A DNA stretch of 6,411 nucleotides from JBAUHN01 sp049680295 (GTDB taxonomy: Bacteria > Pseudomonadota > Alphaproteobacteria > Rhodobacterales > Rhodobacteraceae): assembly GCA_049680295.1 (NCBI GenBank), contig JBAUHN010000384.1:1-6411 (forward strand), written 5' to 3'. The translations under genes and the position numbers were made by a program. Below the pieces are notes generated by a model that did not search any database, was not told the DNA's origin, and saw only the letters and a program-made list of their open reading frames with translations. Positions 1 to 4,750 of this stretch are shown in pieces (within the stretch, counting starts at the first letter, position 1; each line of letters begins with the position of its first letter).

Positions 1-482
1 TCACGTAGCCCCGGACATTGCAGGCGGGTCTTTTCACGCGCTATGTAATTCATCACAATTTGCGCGTGATCAAAGGCCAATGGGTCCGATATAGCGATTG
101 GTTCTTCTGACAAAGCAGCCAGTGCAGTTAACCAGAATAAGGCCGCGCGGTTGAGCCGTTGCTGCGGAAAGACGTCCATTATCGGCGGCAATGACAATCG
201 TAGCCCGTCAAAGGTCGCAACATGCTGTTTCTCACCTGCGTTACCGAGCTTTCGGCCATGCGCGAGACGGTGCGCTGAAAGCGTCTCAGGCGCTGCGACC
301 AGTTCAACCGCGCCACTTCCGCCCAAAGCGCGAAACAGAATGATCAGGCTGGAGCGCAGGCTGGATAATGGAACGGCAACGTCGTCAAACCGTTCCGCCG
401 CCCCCAAACCAGAGGCGAACCCATGCCACAGATTGCCAACCGTTTCCTCCGGCTCCATCAGGTCAAGAGGACGCAAGACCAT
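1..482 (-). CDS. norD: NorD, nitric oxide reductase activation protein (N-terminal part, cut by the window edge)
   Basis: NorD is a cytoplasmic protein that works with the AAA+ ATPase NorQ to mature or activate the NorCB nitric oxide reductase, probably helping insertion of the non-haem iron (FeB); this role is family knowledge. The frame opens with ATG at 482 and runs without a stop to base 1, giving 160 residues. It begins MVLRPLDLMEPEETVGNLWH; the EPEETVGNLWH stretch is the typical NorD N-terminus. The frame continues through LRSSLIILFRALGGSGAVEL and an LSLPP segment. NorD proteins are usually about 600 residues, so roughly three quarters, including the von Willebrand factor A domain with its metal-binding MIDAS site, lies outside the window. 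The start lies four bases after the norQ stop (TGA, then TCTG, then ATG). No good Shine-Dalgarno is visible, so translation is probably coupled to norQ. A second ATG at 458 is possible but would remove the LRPLDL lead. Confidence 0.88.
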   Translation of the reverse strand, partial: MVLRPLDLMEPEETVGNLWHGFASGLGAAERFDDVAVPLSSLRSSLIILFRALGGSGAVELVAAPETLSAHRLAHGRKLGNAGEKQHVATFDGLRLSLPPIMDVFPQQRLNRAALFWLTALAALSEEPIAISDPLAFDHAQIVMNYIAREKTRLQCPGLR

Positions 483-486
483 CAGA

Positions 487-1284
487 TCAACCGTATATCG
501 TTACAATAAGATCGCGCAGGGCCGTCTGCATATCGACGTCGTCGGTTAGGGGCTCAATCACAGCGGCTTCCAGTGCCGCAGGGATGGCCATCCCGCCAGC
601 GATCAGTGTTGCCGCATAAATCAAAAGACGTGTGGAAACCCCTTCCTCTAAATCCATGCCCGACAATGCGCGAATATGGCCTGCCAGTCGTACCAGAGGC
701 CTGACACGATCCGCATCAAGGCCGCTTTCGCGCACGATAATGGCGATCTCCGGTTCAGGTTGCGGGAAAGCGAAAGTGATTGACAGGAATCGTTGCCGGG
801 TCGACGGTTTGAGCCGTTTGAGAATGCTCTGATAGCCGGGATTATAGCTGGCAACCAACATGAAGCTGGAAGGCGCCAACAGCTCCTCTCCGGTGCGGTC
901 GATCATCAATGTGCGACGATTGTCGGTCAGCGGGTGCAAAACGACGGTCACGTCTTTGCGCGCTTCCACCACTTCGTCGAGATAGCATATTGCCCCTTCG
1001 CGAACCGCACGTGTCAATGGCCCGTCGACCCATTGTGTTTCGCCACCGCGCAGCAAATAGCGCCCGATCAGGTCGGCGGCCGAAAGGTCATCGTGACAGG
1101 CAACTGTGTACAGCTTTTGCCGGGACTGGGCAGCCATATGTTCCACAAACCGGGTTTTGCCGCAGCCAGTCGGCCCCTTTAACAAAAGGGGCAGACCATT
1201 GCTTTGCGCCGTTTCAAAAAGTGCGCATTCATTGCCAATCGGCTGATAATGCGGGATTTGCTGGGACATGTCGTTCATGTTCAT
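487..1284 (-). CDS. norQ: NorQ, MoxR-family AAA+ ATPase
   Basis: NorQ is a cytoplasmic MoxR-type AAA+ ATPase that acts with NorD as a chaperone activating NorCB (known for the family). The 265-residue product shows Walker A GPTGCGKT at residues 37-44, Walker B AICYLDE at 98-104 (Asp103, Glu104), a sensor-1 Asn in SYNPGY (about 148), a likely arginine finger in STRQRF (Arg164) and a sensor-2 Arg in STRL (Arg219). The length fits the family. Its first ATG overlaps the norB stop by four bases (ATGA), indicating translational coupling. The start is uncertain by two codons: GGGGA at 1285-1289 directly abuts the ATG at 1284 but is six bases from an in-frame ATG at 1278, which is the better-spaced start. 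The next gene is norD, four bases after the stop. The family call is firm; MoxR proteins of other systems are ruled out by the norB and norD neighbours. Confidence 0.95.
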   Translation of the reverse strand: MNMNDMSQQIPHYQPIGNECALFETAQSNGLPLLLKGPTGCGKTRFVEHMAAQSRQKLYTVACHDDLSAADLIGRYLLRGGETQWVDGPLTRAVREGAICYLDEVVEARKDVTVVLHPLTDNRRTLMIDRTGEELLAPSSFMLVASYNPGYQSILKRLKPSTRQRFLSITFAFPQPEPEIAIIVRESGLDADRVRPLVRLAGHIRALSGMDLEEGVSTRLLIYAATLIAGGMAIPAALEAAVIEPLTDDVDMQTALRDLIVTIYG

Positions 1285-2630
1285 TCCCCAGGTTGGTTGA
1301 TCACTGGGCCCGGTGCAATCAGTTCAGGACGGCGCACGGCAAGCTGCGAATAGATAAACAACAGTGCCCCGACAACCACCGCCACACCCGCGCCAAACCG
1401 CATGATGTAAAAGATGCTCAGCGCGTCCTGCACATCCATGAAATAGTCGCCGACAACCCGCTGCATATGCGTCTGAATAGTGCCCGCAAACGTCAGGACG
1501 AAGGTCATGAATGCCATACCTCCGGTCATCAACCAAAACGATGCCATGTTAAGCACTTGGTTATAAGGCGCACGTTCGCGCAGCAGTGGCATCGCATAAG
1601 TGAAGATCGCAAGATTCAACGCCACATAAGCCCCGTAGAACGACAGGTGGCCGTGGGCTGCGGTGATCTGTGTGCCGTGGCTGTAAAAGTTCACCCCGTG
1701 CAACGTGTGCAAGAAACCCCAGACGCCTGCACCAAAGAATGCGACCGTGCTGGACCCCAACGACCATAGCAGCGCGGCCTTATTGGGGTGGTTGCGCTTG
1801 CCCTTCCAGACCATCACAAAGGCAAAAGACATCATCAGGAAGAACGGGATCACCTCAAAAGTCGAGAAGATAGAACCGACCCATTGCCAGTACCCTGGCA
1901 AGCCAATCCAGTAAAAATGGTGCCCGGTGCCAAGAATGCCGCTGAACAGCGCCGTGGCGACAATGACATAGAGCCATTTTTCCACAACTTCACGGTCTAC
2001 ACCCGTCAACTTGAGCAACAAAAACGCGAGGATTGCTGCCATGACTAATTCCCAGGTCGCTTCGACCCAAAGGTGCACAACGAACCACCAATACATTTTG
2101 TCCAATGACAGATTGTCGGGGTTAATGAAGGCGAACACCCATAACAGTGAAAGCAGCCAAAGCCCCATCAACAGTACATTCGTGATCGCCGTTTTCTTAC
2201 CCGCCAGCACCGTCATCGAGATGTTAAAAAGAAAGATCAGGGCTGCAACGAGAATGCCAAACTTGACCCATAGCGGCTGTTCCAGAAATTCGCGCCCGCC
2301 GTGGATGCCAACCAGATAGCTTCCTACAGCACCCAAGGTGCCGACCATTAGCAGGGCCAATTGAATATAGGCGAGTTTGACCGAATAGATTTCGCGCTCG
2401 CTTTCTTCTGGAATCAAGAAATACGCCGCGCCAAAGAACCCCAAAAGCAGCCAAACGATCAGCGCATTGGTGTGAATCATGCGGATGACGTTAAATGGCA
2501 GCAATTCTGACAGGAAATTTGGTGAGATGTAGATCCATCCCGCCAACAGTCCGCCCAACACCTGAACTCCGAAAAGCGCCATGGCACAAAGGAAATAAGC
2601 ATAAGCCACTTTTTGCGATTGATATTTCAT
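1281..2630 (-). CDS. norB: NorB, cytochrome b subunit of cytochrome c-dependent nitric oxide reductase
   Basis: Catalytic subunit that reduces two NO to N2O and water in the cytoplasmic membrane, receiving electrons through NorC. It is a haem-copper oxidase superfamily member with non-haem iron (FeB) in place of CuB. The 449-residue length and about 12 hydrophobic helices match cNOR. Ligands visible: low-spin haem b His53 (MIHTNA) and His328, haem b3 His326 (AAHGHLS), FeB His186 (VVHLW), His237 and His238 (GTGHHFYW), and the glutamates Glu190 and Glu194 (WVEATWE) and Glu259 (STFEV). From His186 to His328 the spacings match the Pseudomonas aeruginosa enzyme as I recall it. There is no N-terminal quinol-oxidising extension, so this is not the single-subunit qNor. 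A strong Shine-Dalgarno lies eight bases before the ATG and overlaps the norC stop. The gene appears intact and functional. Confidence 0.98.
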   Translation of the reverse strand: MKYQSQKVAYAYFLCAMALFGVQVLGGLLAGWIYISPNFLSELLPFNVIRMIHTNALIVWLLLGFFGAAYFLIPEESEREIYSVKLAYIQLALLMVGTLGAVGSYLVGIHGGREFLEQPLWVKFGILVAALIFLFNISMTVLAGKKTAITNVLLMGLWLLSLLWVFAFINPDNLSLDKMYWWFVVHLWVEATWELVMAAILAFLLLKLTGVDREVVEKWLYVIVATALFSGILGTGHHFYWIGLPGYWQWVGSIFSTFEVIPFFLMMSFAFVMVWKGKRNHPNKAALLWSLGSSTVAFFGAGVWGFLHTLHGVNFYSHGTQITAAHGHLSFYGAYVALNLAIFTYAMPLLRERAPYNQVLNMASFWLMTGGMAFMTFVLTFAGTIQTHMQRVVGDYFMDVQDALSIFYIMRFGAGVAVVVGALLFIYSQLAVRRPELIAPGPVINQPGE

Positions 2631-2638
2631 GATTGTAT

Positions 2639-2644
2639 CTCCTT
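2639..2644 (-). promoter_or_regulatory. norB ribosome binding site overlapping the norC stop
   Basis: On the minus strand AAGGAG lies eight bases before the norB ATG (2630-2628), and its AA are the last two bases of the norC TAA stop (2645-2643). A ribosome finishing norC therefore ends on the norB Shine-Dalgarno, which favours reinitiation and roughly equal output of the two subunits. The match is directly visible; the coupling is inferred. Confidence 0.8.
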
Positions 2645-3095
2645 ACCCTGCATCATTGGGCGGCCAGCCCTGTGTATCGGTCTGATCTGCCCAACGCAGA
2701 AACTCGGCAAGGCCGCGTATCTCTTTTTCGGTTAGTTCGTATTTGGGCATCTGGCGACGGCCCTCGATGCCGCTGGGCTGAGATTCAATCCAAGCTTGAA
2801 GAACCTCAAAGGCGCTTTCGGGATCGTCCTGAACGTCCCAACGCGTCATCACATTACCAAGCTCGGGTGCAAAATAGGCGCCCTCACCATGCAGCGTATG
2901 ACAATTGATACAGGAATGGCGTTCCCAGACATGCTTGCCCAACACCACGGACGGGCTCAAATCCATGCCCGCTGTAGAGGTATTCACCACATAACGGTGG
3001 CTTTGTATGGTCAGCACAATGAAAACGATTACGAAAAACAAAGAGCCACCGTAAAAGATATTGCGCGCCCGCGATTTTGTAAGGAACTCAGCCAT
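2643..3095 (-). CDS. norC: NorC, membrane-anchored cytochrome c subunit of nitric oxide reductase
   Basis: NorC takes electrons from periplasmic cytochrome c or cupredoxins and passes them to NorB. The 150-residue product has a short cytoplasmic head (MAEFLTKSRARN), one uncleaved transmembrane anchor at about residues 13-31, and a periplasmic monohaem cytochrome c domain. The haem site is CINCH (Cys62, Cys65, His66), followed by HGEGAYFAPELGNV, a NorC hallmark. Met116 in RRQMPKYE is the likely distal haem ligand. Length fits the family. The ATG at 3095 was chosen because AGGAGG stands seven bases upstream and MAEF.. is a normal NorC start. The frame is open further upstream to a GTG at 3305, but that stretch has no NorC-like content and contains the promoter. 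It is the first gene of the nor operon; norB follows after 12 bases. Confidence 0.97.
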   Translation of the reverse strand: MAEFLTKSRARNIFYGGSLFFVIVFIVLTIQSHRYVVNTSTAGMDLSPSVVLGKHVWERHSCINCHTLHGEGAYFAPELGNVMTRWDVQDDPESAFEVLQAWIESQPSGIEGRRQMPKYELTEKEIRGLAEFLRWADQTDTQGWPPNDAG

Positions 3096-3102
3096 CGCAT
3101 GG

Positions 3103-3108
3103 CCTCCT
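3103..3108 (-). promoter_or_regulatory. norC ribosome binding site
   Basis: A perfect AGGAGG on the minus strand, seven bases before the ATG at 3095. It decides the norC start against longer in-frame alternatives and suggests efficient translation of the first operon gene. Confidence 0.85.
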
Positions 3109-3122
3109 GTTGGAATTGCAGA

Positions 3123-3135
3123 TGGCACAACGATA
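3123..3135 (-). promoter_or_regulatory. predicted norC -10 element and transcription start
   Basis: TATCGT at 3135-3130 on the minus strand matches four of six bases of the TATAAT consensus. Its centre is exactly 32 bases downstream of the centre of the FNR/NnrR-type repeat at 3158-3171. This is the spacing expected for a class II activator site at -41.5, and it puts transcription start at about 3123 (an A), with a leader of about 27 bases. No good -35 hexamer is needed when the activator covers that position. The sequence is visible; start and use are inferred. Confidence 0.5.
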
Positions 3136-3157
3136 CCGAAGCCCGGAAAGGCTAAGT

Positions 3158-3171
3158 TTGCGGCAGCGCAA
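3158..3171 (-). promoter_or_regulatory. FNR/NnrR-type operator upstream of norC
   Basis: A perfect 14-bp inverted repeat, TTGCG-CTGC-CGCAA on the minus strand, ending 62 bases before the norC ATG. TTG-N8-CAA is the core recognised by the CRP/FNR superfamily. The TTGCG half-site, rather than the TTGAT of oxygen-sensing FNR, fits the nitric-oxide-responsive NnrR/Nnr regulators of alphaproteobacterial nor and nir genes. Its distance from the -10-like hexamer is that of a class II activator site, so NO-induced expression of norCBQD under low oxygen is likely. Which regulator binds is inferred from the half-site and the target genes; no regulator gene is in the window. Confidence 0.78.
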
Positions 3172-3197
3172 TGTTTTGGATGATTGCCCAGAGGAAT

Positions 3198-3209
3198 GCC
3201 CATATGGGC
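3198..3209. repeat. perfect 12-bp palindrome upstream of the norC operator
   Basis: GCCCATATGGGC is self-complementary over all 12 bases; the next flanking pair does not match. Its centre lies 39 bp upstream of the FNR/NnrR-type repeat, about -80 relative to the predicted transcription start. It could be an operator for a second dimeric regulator of norC. It has no loop or T run, so it is not a terminator. I cannot assign it to a known regulator; it may be chance. Confidence 0.4.
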
Positions 3210-3286
3210 GCGCAAGGCCGATTGGATTAGCTTTCCATCCCAAAAGAGCGCATGGGACTGTCTTTCCCAAATCTGCAAAAGGTCAG

Positions 3287-3312
3287 AAAACGGTGACGAA
3301 CACACCAGTCAC
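3287..3312 (-). terminator. possible weak terminator after the hydrolase gene
   Basis: On the minus strand GTGAC (3312-3308) and GTCAC (3297-3293) can pair around a 10-base loop, followed by CG and four T at 3290-3287. The position, about 60 bases after the hydrolase stop and before the norC promoter, suits a terminator. The 5-bp stem and short T run are poor, so it may not work; it could equally be a binding site or chance. Confidence 0.22.
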
Positions 3313-3373
3313 AATGACAAATTCACACGCAAGCAAGCGTGCCGATTTCTAACGCTATTGTCGCGGACATATA

Positions 3374-4654
3374 CTACTTGGAAGCAAATAGAGCGCGCCA
3401 GTTGGCCAGTGCGCGTGCTGCACTTTCATGGCCCGATTCCGACCAATGCGTGTCGCCCCAAAACCACGGAACATTGCCGGTCCCGGCTGCTTTAGTTAAA
3501 GGTCGTGTAAGGTCCAAATAGGGAATGCCGGATTTTCCGCTCCAGTCACTGAAGATTTCGGGCAGTTCGGAAAGATGCTGTTCCGGGTCTGAAATCTGGC
3601 TGAGATCAGGATACTCGCACAGGGCATTCAGCACCCGAAATTTGGTGGGCACAAACACCAGAAAATAGGTGCCGCCGGCCTGTTGTACCGCATCCGAGAA
3701 ATCCAAGATAGACTGTTGAATATGCGGAACTTCTGCCATGTTACCGTCAAAAGACCTGCGCGTCCAAAGGAACAAGTAACGCTGCTTGGCTATCGTGCAA
3801 TAGTCGGCACTTTCCCAACCCGAGGTGGGATCGGTTACTTTTGCAGCCATAGACCACAATATTTTCAGGAACGACGACGAAACATATGGTTCTTGGGCTT
3901 TCGCGTTGTTGTCACGGTTCCGATAAGAATTGGAATCAGGTAAATCATTGCCTTCAAACAGGAATTGAACAACCGACCTGCCAGAAAGGTCCATTTTTGA
4001 CGCCAACAACAAGTCATGTTGTTCCTGTATTGAGATGCCCAACAATGCAACCTGGCGCACAGGCTGGCCCGATTTTTTTTCTAAAACGGCATCGACGGTT
4101 TTTGATTTATCTATTTGCGCGCCTAAAATAATGGAATCGCCCAGCAAAATGACATCACCGGCGACCTCACTGGAATTGCGAAAACCATGTTTGTCGGTGG
4201 AAAATTCATATGGGATCGGATCGTTGGGCAGCCCGAAACGGGTCGCGATGTCCTGATAGGTTACGCCCGTGGTGCGTTGGTTCGGGACCGCGGCCCACCC
4301 TGCAGCATCTCCCTTGGTGCCGGATTTCAACAGGACATCGTCCCATGAGATGATACCTGTTCTTCCGACACCTTCGAGAACGCCAAAGAATACCAAGATT
4401 ATTCCGAACGATGAGACGAAGCCAAGGAACGCGTCAGAACTGCGTGCAAAAGCATAGGTGCCCATGCTGATCAAAAGGGCGGTCGCAAAAACTGCAAAGT
4501 GCGAAAGGCGCCAAAGGCCAAACAGGCGGCGTGTTTCGGGCGTGGTCGGCGTTGTGTCCGCCATCAAAATCAGCACAAGCACAGCGGTAAAAAACGCCAA
4601 TGCCGATACGCCCAGAAGATATGGAACCGCTTTTTTCGTCTTATGAACAGTCAT
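3374..4654 (-). CDS. membrane-anchored SGNH/GDSL hydrolase-like protein (AlgJ/AlgX-like)
   Basis: The 426-residue product starts with a basic head (HKTKK) and three hydrophobic segments at about residues 9-31, 50-70 and 76-97. A large soluble region follows that should face the periplasm. SGNH blocks are visible: block I ILLGDSIILG (Ser174), a probable block II glycine in LLGISIQ (Gly206), block III EGND (Asn236) and block V DTHWSESGH (Asp401, His403). The DTHW form resembles AlgJ/AlgX-type enzymes that add or remove acetyl groups on polysaccharides. An esterase or O-acyltransferase on a surface glycan is therefore likely, but the substrate is unknown. The ATG at 4654 is preferred, with GGAA about 12 bases upstream; a TTG at 4723 would add 23 residues without family-like content. 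It follows a carbamoyltransferase by 96 bases in the same direction, possibly co-transcribed. An A8 run sits in codons 191-193 (Glu-Lys-Lys). Confidence 0.8.
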   Translation of the reverse strand: MTVHKTKKAVPYLLGVSALAFFTAVLVLILMADTTPTTPETRRLFGLWRLSHFAVFATALLISMGTYAFARSSDAFLGFVSSFGIILVFFGVLEGVGRTGIISWDDVLLKSGTKGDAAGWAAVPNQRTTGVTYQDIATRFGLPNDPIPYEFSTDKHGFRNSSEVAGDVILLGDSIILGAQIDKSKTVDAVLEKKSGQPVRQVALLGISIQEQHDLLLASKMDLSGRSVVQFLFEGNDLPDSNSYRNRDNNAKAQEPYVSSSFLKILWSMAAKVTDPTSGWESADYCTIAKQRYLFLWTRRSFDGNMAEVPHIQQSILDFSDAVQQAGGTYFLVFVPTKFRVLNALCEYPDLSQISDPEQHLSELPEIFSDWSGKSGIPYLDLTRPLTKAAGTGNVPWFWGDTHWSESGHESAARALANWRALFASK

Positions 4655-4750
4655 TTTGACGCTTTTTCCAATTGTTGAACGCCCAGGGTATTCGGAATTT
4701 GAACGCGCACAGCCGACCTGCAAAACCCGCGATTGAAATCATCGCTGCGA

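Larger units (their letters stand above)
3096..3373. other. intergenic region between the hydrolase gene and norC
   Basis: This 278-base gap holds the norC ribosome site, -10-like hexamer, FNR/NnrR-type operator, the 12-bp palindrome, and near the hydrolase end a possible weak terminator. On the minus strand a second small inverted repeat, CACGC-N6-GCGTG, lies at 3326-3341, 33 bases after the hydrolase stop and without a T run. Open frames crossing the gap on either strand have no recognisable protein content. I see no tRNA or known small RNA. Confidence 0.7.

Noticed and set aside
909..1769. A 286-codon open frame on the plus strand.
   Set aside because: It lies antisense to norB and norQ, is rich in Arg, His, Cys and Pro as shadow frames are, and contains no recognisable domain.
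1281..2630. cbb3 oxidase subunit (CcoN) or quinol-dependent qNor instead of NorB.
   Set aside because: The WVEATWE glutamates and Glu259 are NorB marks, norC, norQ and norD flank it, and the length lacks the qNor extension.
3096..3305. In-frame extension of norC upstream to a GTG at 3305.
   Set aside because: The extra 70 residues look nothing like NorC, would place the operator and -10 element inside the gene, and the ATG at 3095 has a perfect AGGAGG.
4655..4723. TTG start at 4723 for the SGNH protein.
   Set aside because: It adds 23 residues lacking a membrane-protein start character; the ATG at 4654 is followed at once by a basic head and hydrophobic helix.
4729..4745. GCGAT-N7-ATCGC hairpin between the carbamoyltransferase and SGNH genes as a terminator.
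   Set aside because: Only five base pairs, and the four T follow after GGG; too weak to claim that the two genes are separate transcripts.
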